Origin: Pyxidicoccus caerfyrddinensis
GTDB lineage: Bacteria; Myxococcota; Myxococcia; Myxococcales; Myxococcaceae
NCBI RefSeq assembly: GCF_010894405.1
Contig: NZ_JAAIYA010000023.1
Coordinates: forward strand, 146,231-210,230
Reading direction: 5' to 3'
DNA: 64,000 bases
The notes under the pieces are model-generated. The model saw nothing but the letters and a program-made list of their open reading frames with translations, made no database searches and was not told where the DNA came from. Shown here piece after piece: positions 48,375 through 56,371 of this stretch (position 1 is the first letter of the stretch; the number at the start of each line of letters is the position of its first letter). Made by a program: the position numbers and the translations under genes.

Positions 48375-50015
48375 TCACCGCACGCTCACGCGGGTCACCG
48401 CCTGCAGGCGCTCCTTGAAGAGTCCGCCCCGCTCACCCCGGGATTCCACTTCCACGAGGGCGTCCAGCCGCGCCTGGCCCTGGCGGACCTTGAGAGGGTC
48501 GTACCGCCCCGTGAAGGTCCACGCCTGTCCCGGCTTCAGCGCGTGCTCCCGGCTCGGGTCGTTGCGCTCGGGATAGGTGGAGGAATCCGACCTTCCGTCG
48601 AGCAGCATCAGGACCAGGCCCGGGAGGGGCTTTCGCGGCTCCGCCCCGGCGACGGACAACATCAACACGGGGCCGGGGCCCGGGGCCTTCCGGGGCGGCT
48701 CCTCATACAGACGCAGGTACTGCACCTCCTGGCTCACGTTGCGCAGGGTGATGCGGAAGCTGGAGTCCTGCTTCAGGGGCTCCACCGAGAGTCGGAGCGG
48801 CGCTCGCAGCTCCTCTCTCACGCGGTGGGCGAGCTGCGCGGCATCGCCGTTGAAGTCGAACATGTAGGGGACGTCGGGTGCGCCGATGCTGTCGTCTCCC
48901 AGCTGCTCGAGCCGCAGCAGGAAGGGGGCCGCTTCCTCCGGACGGCCGAGGTGCATCAACAGCCGGGCGAGGTGGAAGAGCACCTGGCCCTGACTGGCGA
49001 CGATGCCATCGGCGGAGCGGGGCAGCGCCGCCGCCTCGCGATAGAAGCGCTCGGCGCGCGTGAAGTCACCGTGACGCTCGGCATGGTGGGCCAGGAGGAA
49101 GAGCAGCTCTATCGAGTCCCGTAGGGGGCTCTCGGGGCGCTCGGCCATGGCGGTCAGCCGCGCGTAGGCGGTCGCGATGGGTTCGGAGTGCGGGTGGACG
49201 TTCGAGCCGGAGGGCTCACCCCCGTCCAGGATGGTGTAGTGCAACGCGGTCGCCGCCGTGAACCGCACGCGCTCGTCGGGCTCCCGAAGCGCGGCCACGA
49301 GCTGCTCGAGCCGCCCGGGGTATTTCGCCGCCAGGGAGACGGCCATGGCTCGGATGCCCGGCTCCGGGGCCGCGAAGCCCCGTTCGATGAGCGTCTCCTC
49401 GGGGACCTCCCCGCTCGCCACCAGCGCACGGAAGGCGGTGGCCCGCATCGCGGAGGACTGGCCGGAGTCCTGGAGGATGGATTCGATCCGCTCGCGCCCG
49501 GGCTTCCACACTCCATCCGAGGCGTAGTCGAGCAGCTCCTCGGTCCATCGCGGGCTCCGGCCCCACTGGGCTTGTGCCAGGGCGGGGCCCTGGGGGGACC
49601 GGGACATCATGAGCAGGTGCGCGAGCAGACGGACCTCGTCGTCCCTCAGGTCGTTGCTCGCGACGAGCCGCTTCAGGAGGGGAAAGAGACTCGCGTCCGT
49701 GCTGTAGAACAGCGCGCTCAAGGCCGGTTCCCGCGTCCTGGGCTCCTCGGCGAGCTTGCGCAGCACGGCGAGGGTCGCCGGCGAGTGCCGCTGGGCCGAG
49801 AACTCACTCCAGGGGTCCCCGACCCCACAGGTGCCACCGGAGCGCCGTGCCCAGACCTGGAGCACCTCCTCCGCCGAATAGTCCCGGGCTACCGGACGTG
49901 ATTCGTCTGGCGTCTCCACCTTGGGAGGTGCGCCGTCATCCCCGGCGCTGACCGTCGAAGGGATGAACGACGTACCCATGAGCAGCGCGGTGGTGAGGAC
50001 CAGGGCTCGGCGCAT
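48375..50015 (-). CDS. exported HEAT/TPR-type helical repeat protein
   Basis: A 546-residue periplasmic protein. After a signal peptide (ALVLTTALLMGTSFIPSTVSA), helical repeats resemble HEAT units (SAMRATAFRALVASGEVPEE, GIRAMAVSLAAKYPGRL, ERVRFTAATALHYTI). TPR-like helices follow (GDFTRAERFYREAAAL, QVLFHLARLLMHLGRPEEA). The last ~130 residues are beta-rich, with a dehydratase-like or Ig-like look. Function is unknown; such proteins often scaffold envelope complexes. The ATG at 50015 suits the signal peptide. Confidence 0.75.
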   Translation of the reverse strand: MRRALVLTTALLMGTSFIPSTVSAGDDGAPPKVETPDESRPVARDYSAEEVLQVWARRSGGTCGVGDPWSEFSAQRHSPATLAVLRKLAEEPRTREPALSALFYSTDASLFPLLKRLVASNDLRDDEVRLLAHLLMMSRSPQGPALAQAQWGRSPRWTEELLDYASDGVWKPGRERIESILQDSGQSSAMRATAFRALVASGEVPEETLIERGFAAPEPGIRAMAVSLAAKYPGRLEQLVAALREPDERVRFTAATALHYTILDGGEPSGSNVHPHSEPIATAYARLTAMAERPESPLRDSIELLFLLAHHAERHGDFTRAERFYREAAALPRSADGIVASQGQVLFHLARLLMHLGRPEEAAPFLLRLEQLGDDSIGAPDVPYMFDFNGDAAQLAHRVREELRAPLRLSVEPLKQDSSFRITLRNVSQEVQYLRLYEEPPRKAPGPGPVLMLSVAGAEPRKPLPGLVLMLLDGRSDSSTYPERNDPSREHALKPGQAWTFTGRYDPLKVRQGQARLDALVEVESRGERGGLFKERLQAVTRVSVR

Positions 50016-50069
50016 GGACGCCACGGTAGCGCAGGTTCATGGCTGCGCCTCTGAGAGAACGCCGCGGCG

Positions 50070-50200
50070 CAGCCAGGCAACCTGGTGGACTTCTACAATT
50101 CCGGCTCACTCCTGACCCCGGAGCTCATCCTCGAGTACGAGGCACCCCAGGCATCGCCGTGGGTTGTAGCGGCGGACACCTGGTACCGGAAACGAGGGTA
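50070..50200 (+). pseudogene. short C-terminal gene fragment
   Basis: An open frame with protein-like composition (GNLVDFYNSGSLLTPELILE then YEAPQASPWVVAADTWYRKR) ends in TAG near 50200, preceded by an in-frame TGA at about 50051. It looks like the tail of a lost gene, of unknown family. Confidence 0.4.
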
Positions 50201-50202
50201 GG

Positions 50203-50805
50203 TCACCACGAGATGCGCGTGCCCAGTCCCAGGGATTGGGAGTTCGGATAGCCCGTCAGTGAACCCGTGACGGGACGGTAGATGCGCGCGTCGAGCGACA
50301 GCGGCACCCGGCCCAGCATGAAGGTCAATTGTGCTCCCAGGAAGTAGAAGAGGTCTGTGCTGGAGCTGCCCATGGCAGCGGCTGGTCCCACGAGGAAGGC
50401 GGGTCGGATGACGCCCTTGTCGAAGCCCACGCGCAGCACCCCCGCGAGCTGTAGGAGGGGGCCCTTGCTGGTGCTGTAGGTATCGCCATGGGAAGGGTCG
50501 AAGCGGACGATTCGCTCGGAGCCGGCGTCGAGGTAGAAGGCCAGCTCCGGACCCGCGGCGATATACGAATTGAACCGGGCGAGCAGCTGGACCCGGGCTC
50601 CCGGCCCGCTGTGCTCACCGCCTTCGATGTCGTTCGTGAAGGCGTAGCTCAGCTGGAGGCCCAGCTCCGGCCGGATACCTTCCCTCAACCGGGACTCCCT
50701 CGAGGCCTCGTCGGCACCCGGTTCGCTCGGAGCCGCCTCCTGGGCCAGGGCCCCACCCGCCGAAAGACAGAGCAGCACGGCCGCACAGAACATGCGCGTC
50801 ATCAT
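50203..50805 (-). CDS. small outer-membrane beta-barrel-like protein
   Basis: About 200 residues. A signal peptide (MFCAAVLLCLSAGGALAQ) is followed by an acidic linker. Alternating amphipathic strands come next (GLQLSYAFTNDIEGG, ARVQLLARFNSYIAAGPEL, LQLAGVLRVGF, LDARIYRPVTGSL), ending in GLGTRISW, with the aromatic last residue common in barrels. Several Met codons cluster at the start; I took the one at 50805 behind the GGGGGGA site. Likely an OmpW-like or porin-like protein, not assignable further. Confidence 0.7.
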   Translation of the reverse strand: MMTRMFCAAVLLCLSAGGALAQEAAPSEPGADEASRESRLREGIRPELGLQLSYAFTNDIEGGEHSGPGARVQLLARFNSYIAAGPELAFYLDAGSERIVRFDPSHGDTYSTSKGPLLQLAGVLRVGFDKGVIRPAFLVGPAAAMGSSSTDLFYFLGAQLTFMLGRVPLSLDARIYRPVTGSLTGYPNSQSLGLGTRISW

Positions 50806-50914
50806 TCCCCCCATTGCAGGACGTGCGTGCCGGCCCGTCCACCCGCGTCGCGCGCGGGCAGTCTACGCGGGCAGGCCCTGAAGGCAATGGGACGGCTCTC
50901 GCTCGCAATGCCGC

Positions 50915-51030
50915 TCACGGCGCTGGCGGCTCGCTCAGCACGAGCAGCCCTCGCGCCGTGTCCACCACGTACACGTGGCCGTCGCCGGGCACGTGGAGGC
51001 CGGTGGCGCCCTCGCCCGGGCCGTCGCCCC
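50915..51030 (-). pseudogene. LVIVD lipoprotein C-terminal fragment
   Basis: The minus strand encodes GEGATGLHVPGDGHVYVVDT followed by ARGLLVLSEPP and a stop. This is close to the end of the intact LVIVD protein at 20072 (VPGDGYVYAVDDVRGLFIF). Nothing of the remaining propeller is present, so it is a stranded fragment. Confidence 0.7.
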
Positions 51031-51231
51031 GGCCCGTCAGCCGAGGCGACAACATCCCTGGCACAGGGGGCCCGGCACCTCTCGAGCGTGCGGGTGACGT
51101 AGGTACCCGTCAGAGGCTCACGCTACCCGCGGGTGTGCGGCGGGTCTTGAACTCGATTGGGGCGACCCGCCGACTGCCGTCGCAGCGTCCCCGGCGGGGC
51201 AGGCACGGCCGAAGCATCTTTTTTGCGTCAT

Positions 51232-51244
51232 GTTACAGGTGCAA
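51232..51244. promoter_or_regulatory. palindromic operator-like site GTTACAGGTGCAA
   Basis: A 13-bp imperfect palindrome in a T-rich patch upstream of the DUF4345 relic, shared with 44846-44858 (inverse orientation, one change). TetR-type operators look like this. No regulator gene is nearby. Confidence 0.35.
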
Positions 51245-51284
51245 CACAGTATTTCTCGACACCACCCACTCCGCATCGGGCGGC

Positions 51285-51549
51285 TGGGTCATGCGGCTCG
51301 CGGACGCGCGGCGCGACGCCATCCTCGACAGCAACCTGCGCTTCTACGCCGGGGTCTGGGCTGGGCGTGGGCCTTGCCTTCGTCACGAGCCGGATGCTGG
51401 GCAGCCTGCTCTCCGGCGTGGAGCGCACCGACCCGCTCACGTACGTGGGCGTGGTGGCGGTGCTGGGAGGCGTAGCCCTCCTGGCCAGCCTCCTGCCCGC
51501 GTACCGGGCGACCCGCATCGACCCCATCATCGCGCTCCGGCACGACTGA
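51285..51549 (+). pseudogene. chimeric relic of a DUF4345-like gene and an FtsX/MacB-type permease
   Basis: One frame gives ADARRDAILDSNLRFYAGVW, typical of DUF4345 membrane proteins. It passes at GGGCTGGGCGTGGG, with a frame change, into GLGVGLAFVTSRMLGSLLSG, then VALLASLLPAYRATRIDPI and ALRHD, the classic C-terminus of MacB/FtsX-type ABC permeases. Neither gene is complete. The junction lies at a shared Gly-Leu-Gly-coding sequence, suggesting a deletion or illegitimate recombination between two membrane protein genes. Confidence 0.6.
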
Positions 51550-51561
51550 TGGAGTGACGCC

Positions 51562-52329
51562 CTATCTCAACCAGCGGCGGACCTCGTCCAGGTACTCGCG
51601 CGGCAGCGCGTGCCCGCTGTCGAAGGTCCGGCGCGTCTTGCGCTTGGAGGGCGCGGCTTCGAACAGCTTCTGGGTGTTCTCCTCGGTGGAGAATGGATCG
51701 CGGTTCGCGGTCAACAGCAGCCAGGCCTGATGAATCCCGTCCATCCGGTTCACCGGTGCGGCGTCGCCCAGCACGGGGTCGACGTGCGGTGGCACCATCG
51801 TCACCAGATGGGTGACGCGAGGCTCGCGCGAGGCCAGCAGGAGGCCCACCTGGGCGCCCATGCTGTAGCCGGCGACGAGCACCCTCGGCGGCTTCTTGCG
51901 GGTGGCGAGCACCTTCGTGAGGAGCGCCTGGGCATCGCGCACGGTGTCGACAATCATCGCCTGATAGGGAGCGGGCTCACCGGCGTGCGCTCGCTTCGCG
52001 AGGGCTCCGGGCCGAGCGTCGGGAGTCGCCCGCGCGCCGTGCCGCCTCGCGTCCATGAGGTAGACCCGGTAGCCGGCACTCCGCAGCTGCTCCGTCAGGG
52101 CGCCACCGAAGGTCGGCTCCGCATCGGACAGCCAGTCCTCCTTGCTCCGGGTGAGTCCGTGCAGCAGGACGGCCACGGGCGGATTCGCCGCGCCTCCTTC
52201 CGGCTCCAGCACCAGCACGGGAATGCGTTGTCCATCCTCCGCGTGGACCTCCATGGGGACCGCGGGGCTCGAGGCATGGGCCACGGAGGTGGCCAGGAAC
52301 ATCAGACCCAGCAACAGCGAGCGCTTCAT
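51562..52329 (-). CDS. exported alpha/beta hydrolase (dienelactone-hydrolase-like)
   Basis: A 255-residue protein with signal peptide (LLLGLMFLATSVAHA). The alpha/beta-hydrolase core is complete: VAVLLHGLTRSKEDW (oxyanion), YLMDARRHG, nucleophile elbow AGYSMGAQ (Ser near residue 155), an acidic candidate in LTANRDPFS, and the catalytic His in FDSGHALP. Substrate is unknown; an esterase or thioesterase on small periplasmic substrates is likely. It stands alone, divergent from the response regulator gene. Confidence 0.85.
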   Translation of the reverse strand: MKRSLLLGLMFLATSVAHASSPAVPMEVHAEDGQRIPVLVLEPEGGAANPPVAVLLHGLTRSKEDWLSDAEPTFGGALTEQLRSAGYRVYLMDARRHGARATPDARPGALAKRAHAGEPAPYQAMIVDTVRDAQALLTKVLATRKKPPRVLVAGYSMGAQVGLLLASREPRVTHLVTMVPPHVDPVLGDAAPVNRMDGIHQAWLLLTANRDPFSTEENTQKLFEAAPSKRKTRRTFDSGHALPREYLDEVRRWLR

Positions 52330-52446
52330 GACGGGACTCCTCCAGTGAGAGAGGTCCCGGAGCCTGCGGGAGCGAGGGTCAGCCGGGCGTCACTCCCCAG
52401 CTGACATCCGTTTGACGTGACTGCGGGTAGCATCCCGGTCACTCCC

Positions 52447-53115
52447 ATGCGCGTGCTCGTCATCGAGGACAACCGAGACCTCCAGGCCAACATCGCGCGA
52501 TTCCTGGAGCCGGACTTCCTGCTGGACTTCGCGGGCACCGGACCCGAGGGGCTCGCGCTGGCGCTGGCCAACCCGTACGACGTCATCGTGCTGGACCTGA
52601 TGCTGCCCGGCATGAGCGGCCTCGAGGTGTGTGAGCGCTACCGGCAGGCCGCGCCCCGGCTCGTCCCCATCCTGATGCTGACCGCCCGGGACACACTCGA
52701 GGACAAGGAAGAGGGCTTCCAGGCGGGCGCGGACGACTACCTCGTCAAGCCCTTCTCGCTCCGGGAGCTGCGCTGGCGCCTGGAGGCCCTGGCACGCCGG
52801 CCCGTCCCTCCGAGCGGGCGGAAGCTGACGCTGGGCGGGCTCACGCTGGAGCCGGAGAGCGGGCAGACGCGCTGGGGTGGGCGCACCGTCCGGCTCAACC
52901 GCACCGAGGCCCTCATCCTGCGGCTGCTGATGGAGGCCGCCCCCGAAGCCGTTCCCGCGGCGACGCTGGCGGAGCGGCTCTGGGGGGACAACGCCCCCGA
53001 GTCCAGCGCGCTGCGCACCCACGTCTATGCCCTGCGCAAGGCGCTCGCCGGGCTGGGGCTCGACAATGCCATCACCACCCGGCGCAACGAGGGGTACCTC
53101 CTGGATGCGCGCTAG
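52447..53115 (+). CDS. OmpR-family response regulator
   Basis: A 222-residue two-component response regulator. The receiver domain (1-~115) has acidic IEDN near residue 6-9, phospho-acceptor Asp in VIVLDLMLPG (about 51), Thr in MLTAR and Lys in YLVKPFS. The winged-helix output domain (about 125-222) ends with the family's TTRRNEGYLLDAR. The ATG at 52447 gives the standard start MRVLVIEDN. It overlaps the histidine kinase gene by 11 bp, so the pair is co-expressed. Confidence 0.95.
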   Translation: MRVLVIEDNRDLQANIARFLEPDFLLDFAGTGPEGLALALANPYDVIVLDLMLPGMSGLEVCERYRQAAPRLVPILMLTARDTLEDKEEGFQAGADDYLVKPFSLRELRWRLEALARRPVPPSGRKLTLGGLTLEPESGQTRWGGRTVRLNRTEALILRLLMEAAPEAVPAATLAERLWGDNAPESSALRTHVYALRKALAGLGLDNAITTRRNEGYLLDAR

Positions 53116-54313
53116 GGCCAGGTCGCTGCGCGTCATGCTCCGGCGCGCCATGGGGCTGTCCGCGGCGTTCGCACTGGTGCTGATGGGCGGGTTCTTCACG
53201 CTCTTCAGCTACGACCTCGAGGACGTCATCTTCAACCGCATCGTGGCAGCGGAGGCGGACCGGCTCGAGCCGGGACACTTCCCCGGAATCACCCTGTATG
53301 ACGGGCACTCCGCGCTGCCGCCCTGGCTCGGAGAGCGGCTTCGCCCCGAGCTGCTCCCGGGCGAGTACGAGGTGCCCTCCGGGGGCCACGGACACTTCCA
53401 CGTCGCGGTGCGCCCCGGCATTGGCGGAGACAGCCGGTACTTCGCGTTCGACGTGACGCGCCTGACGAGCACGACGGACCACCTGAAGCGGACCGCCGGA
53501 CTGCTCCTCGCCAGTGCCCTGTTGGCGCTGCTGGCCGCCGCGCTTCTCGCCCGCCTCGTCGCCCGAAGGCTCGTCCGGCCGCTGGAGCGGGTGGTGGAGT
53601 GGACACGGGCCGAGGGGGCTCCGCCTCCCGAGGATGACGGTGGAGTGGCCGAGGTCCGCGCGCTGGTGGACGCGCTGCACGCGCGGAACGCGCGCATCCA
53701 GGAGCAGCTGGAGCGTGAGCAGCGGTTCAACCGCGACGCCAGTCACGAGCTGCGCACGCCGCTGGCCGTGGCCCAGGGCGCGGTGGAAATCCTGGAGCTC
53801 GACCCGCCACGAGACGCGGAGACGTTCGACCGTCTGCGCCGGGCCGTGAGCCAGATGGGCCTGCTGACGGAGGGCATCCTCTGGCTGGCCCGGGAGCGCC
53901 GCTCCGAGGAGCGCTGCGACCTGCACCGTGTCTCGCGAGAGCTGCTCGCAGCTTACGGGCACCTCCGGCGGAGTGACGGCATCGAGCTCGTCATCGAGTC
54001 CGCCGGTGAGGTCCACGCACCCATCCCCGCTTCCGTCGCCAGGGTGATGATGGGCAACCTCCTCAAGAACGCGCTCGCCTACACGGATGAGGGGCGCATC
54101 GTCATCGCCATCGAGCCCTCGGCGTGGACCCTCTCCGACACGGGGGCCGGCTTCGGCCGCGCCGAGCCAGGGAGCGAGAGCCATGGCATCGGCCTGTCAC
54201 TGGTGGAACGGCTGGCTCGGCGCTTCGAGTGGGCGCTATCCATCGACACCCTGGAACCCCGAGGCACCCGCGTCCGGCTGAGCTGGCGCGTGAAACAGCC
54301 TGAAGCGCCCTGA
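53105..54313 (+). CDS. sensor histidine kinase
   Basis: A 402-residue kinase partner of the preceding regulator. Two membrane helices (about 15-35 and 135-158) flank a ~95-residue periplasmic sensor domain. A HAMP-like linker leads to the H-box FNRDASHELRTPLAV (phospho-His near 216), then the N-box NLLKNALAYTDEG, G1 SDTGAGFG and G2 HGIGLSLVERL. Repeated His and Gly in the sensor (GGHGHFHV) might bind a metal, but this is a guess. Start at the ATG at 53105, overlapping the regulator stop. Confidence 0.93.
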   Translation: MRARARSLRVMLRRAMGLSAAFALVLMGGFFTLFSYDLEDVIFNRIVAAEADRLEPGHFPGITLYDGHSALPPWLGERLRPELLPGEYEVPSGGHGHFHVAVRPGIGGDSRYFAFDVTRLTSTTDHLKRTAGLLLASALLALLAAALLARLVARRLVRPLERVVEWTRAEGAPPPEDDGGVAEVRALVDALHARNARIQEQLEREQRFNRDASHELRTPLAVAQGAVEILELDPPRDAETFDRLRRAVSQMGLLTEGILWLARERRSEERCDLHRVSRELLAAYGHLRRSDGIELVIESAGEVHAPIPASVARVMMGNLLKNALAYTDEGRIVIAIEPSAWTLSDTGAGFGRAEPGSESHGIGLSLVERLARRFEWALSIDTLEPRGTRVRLSWRVKQPEAP

Positions 54314-54371
54314 ACCGCGTCCCGGCGAAGCCCTGGGTGCTTCCGCCGGCCTCGCGGTCCGGGCGACAACT

Positions 54372-54440
54372 CCGCTGGCACAGGGGGCTCCTCGGCCCCT
54401 GTGCACCAGCCCTCACCCTCAACAGGCCTCCCATTCGCTC
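54372..54440 (+). mobile_element. IS91-family transposase 3'-end fragment (relic F)
   Basis: GGCTCCTCGGCCCCTGTGCA and the following CCAGCCCTCACCCTCAAC match relic C (31035-31140) and resemble relic B, including the downstream CCCATTCGC. It lies directly after the histidine kinase gene. Confidence 0.7.
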
Positions 54441-54640
54441 TATGCGTTGTTGTCGTTCGCCCACTCCGCGCGGATATTGGCGACCATTTGCAAGGCATCA
54501 GCATCAGAGGAGGACTGGGCCATGGATTCGGCTTTTGCCAAGCACAAACGTGCGATGTCAGCTTGACCTGACCGCCAGCGTACGCCCGCCAAGGCGAGCA
54601 GCGGGAGTGGATCGCGATCCGCGGTAGCGACTGCTTCTTC
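54440..54640 (-). pseudogene. C-terminal fragment of a TPR-like helical protein
   Basis: The minus strand encodes DPLPLLALAGVRWRSGQADI, then ARLCLAKAESMAQ and ALQMVANIRAEWANDNNA before TAG. The helical pattern suggests a tetratricopeptide-type repeat. The 5' part is cut off where the IS3 end begins, and the 3' end abuts the IS91 relic, so only about 65 codons remain. Confidence 0.5.
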
Positions 54641-54860
54641 TGTACCGCACCGGATTGTTGAGACACCAGGTTGGTCGTAATCAGGCCGCTTGCTTCTGCC
54701 TCAGCTCCCGCCGGGCCTGACTCGGCGAGAGGAAGTTGTGGCGCTCCAACAGCCAGTGCTCGTTGTATCGGTGAGCCCACTCCAGCAGGGCCAGCCGGAG
54801 TTCCTCCACGGTGGCTTCGGCTCTGCCCCCGCTTGGGGAGCTCGCGTCGGCTTCGGCCGT
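54638..54860 (-). mobile_element. IS3-family fragment: transposase C-terminus plus IS end
   Basis: The minus strand encodes TVEELRLALLEWAHRYNEHW then LLERHNFLSPSQARREL, the end of an IS3/IS481-type integrase-core transposase (RYN-EHWLLERH). Just beyond its stop lies about 31 bp that also occur inverted as a solo end at 16188-16218. The 5' part of the IS is missing. Confidence 0.75.
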
Positions 54861-55007
54861 CTCCCCGCCGCACTCGCGCCGTCCTGTCCCGGCGGCCGGA
54901 AATCGAGCCGCTGCGGACGTCCTGCTCCGCAATCGTGTGAGCCGCGCATCGTAGGGGCTCTGGAAATCCCGCGTCGCATCCACGAACTCCAGCCCGGCCA
55001 GGACGCC

Positions 55008-56210
55008 ATGACCTCCAGACACTTCTTCCACGGCCCGACACCCGCCTCCGCGGCCAGAGCGCTCTCCGCGCTGGCGTTGACTGCCGCGATGGCGCTCACC
55101 GTGCCCGCCGCCGCGGCCGCGCGCGCCCCCTCTGTCGCGCCGCCGCCGTTCTCCCAGGTCATCGAGCGCGAAGTGCCGGCCATCATGAAAGAAGCCCGTA
55201 TCCAAGGCGTGGCCGTGGGGCTGATTGTCGGCGGCAAGCTGGTCTACGCCAAGGGCTTCGGCTACGCGGACCACGCGGGCAAGGTGCCGGTGACGCCCGA
55301 CACGGTGTTCGTCGCGGCCTCGCTGTCCAAGCCGATCGCCAGTTGGGTGACGATGCGTCTGGCCGAGCAGGGGCGCGTGCAGTTGGATAAGCCGGTGGCC
55401 GAGGTGCTGTCGCCGTGGCCGCTGGCGCAGAACGAGTTCGACCATCGCCTCATCACGATCCGCCGCCTGCTGTCGCACACCGCGGGCACGACCTTGGGCG
55501 GGTATCAGGGCTGGCTCGAGTTCAAGGAGCTGCCGAGCCTGGAGGAGTCGCTGGCCGGCAAGACCAACGGACGCGGCGCGGTGGAACTGTTCGCGCCGGT
55601 CGGCGCGAAATTCCAGTACTCCGGCGGCGGCTACACCCTGATGCAGCTGGCCATCGAGCGGACCACGCAGCGCAAGTACTCGGACCTGGCGCGCGAGCTG
55701 GTGTTCCGGCCGCTGGGCATGAAACACAGCAGCGTCGCCATGACGCCGGAGGTGCTGGCCGGCGCAGCTCAGGGACACGGCGACGATGGCAAGTCGGTGC
55801 CGATGCGTTTCTACGTCGAGCAGGCGCCTTCGACCCTGACCACCACCGTCCACGACTTCGCCCGCTGGATGATTGCCGGCATGGCGAACACCGCCGGCGC
55901 GCATCCACTGACCCAGGCGCAACTGGCCCAGCTGTATACACCCGCGGAGCTGAGCACGCCGCGCGCGCCCGATGAGGCGGTCTACGGCCTGGGCCACTTC
56001 ATCGAACGCCTCGGCGACGGCAGCACCGCCGTCGGTCACGATGGACGCAACCAGGCCGGCTTCCGCGCCAAATTCTTGATGCGTCCGCAATCTGGCGACG
56101 GCATCGTCTTCTTCAGCAACTCCCGCAGCGGCCTGGCCCTGGACCGCGTCGTCTGCCTGTGGGGCGCCGACGTGGCCAAGGTCGATCCGGTGACGACCTG
56201 CAAGAAATAG
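55008..56210 (+). CDS. class C beta-lactamase-fold serine hydrolase (exported)
   Basis: A 400-residue penicillin-binding/beta-lactamase-fold protein with signal peptide (ALSALALTAAMALTVPAAAAA). The serine-x-x-lysine motif is in AASLSKPI (about residues 98-105), the Tyr motif in FQYSGGGY, and the third motif reads VGHDGRNQAG. Such proteins are esterases, D-amino-acid peptidases or beta-lactamase relatives; true beta-lactamase activity cannot be inferred. The ATG at 55008 was chosen for the signal peptide. Its 5' flank is an IS3 fragment, so it may be an acquired gene. Confidence 0.87.
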   Translation: MTSRHFFHGPTPASAARALSALALTAAMALTVPAAAAARAPSVAPPPFSQVIEREVPAIMKEARIQGVAVGLIVGGKLVYAKGFGYADHAGKVPVTPDTVFVAASLSKPIASWVTMRLAEQGRVQLDKPVAEVLSPWPLAQNEFDHRLITIRRLLSHTAGTTLGGYQGWLEFKELPSLEESLAGKTNGRGAVELFAPVGAKFQYSGGGYTLMQLAIERTTQRKYSDLARELVFRPLGMKHSSVAMTPEVLAGAAQGHGDDGKSVPMRFYVEQAPSTLTTTVHDFARWMIAGMANTAGAHPLTQAQLAQLYTPAELSTPRAPDEAVYGLGHFIERLGDGSTAVGHDGRNQAGFRAKFLMRPQSGDGIVFFSNSRSGLALDRVVCLWGADVAKVDPVTTCKK

Positions 56211-56371
56211 CGTTGCGGTCTACCGGGTGCCCGAATGCGCGGTGAAGCCAACCCGTTTTCGCGGGGCAGCTTCATGAGCGGATTGATTGGGGTGACGCGC
56301 AGGAACACGCCCTTTGGCAGCTTCGTCCGCACGCGGTAGAAGTCCCGCGCGTGAGCCCCTTGAAGACGTCG

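Noticed and set aside
54681..56090. 469-codon minus-strand ORF
   Set aside because: Only its last ~55 codons (IS3 transposase tail) are meaningful. The rest is antisense to the beta-lactamase-fold gene.
56222..56361. Minus-strand fragment encoding DFYRVRTKLPKGVFLRVTP and following residues
   Set aside because: The composition looks protein-like and it may be the tail of a lost gene, but it is under 50 codons, has no start and matches no family I know.
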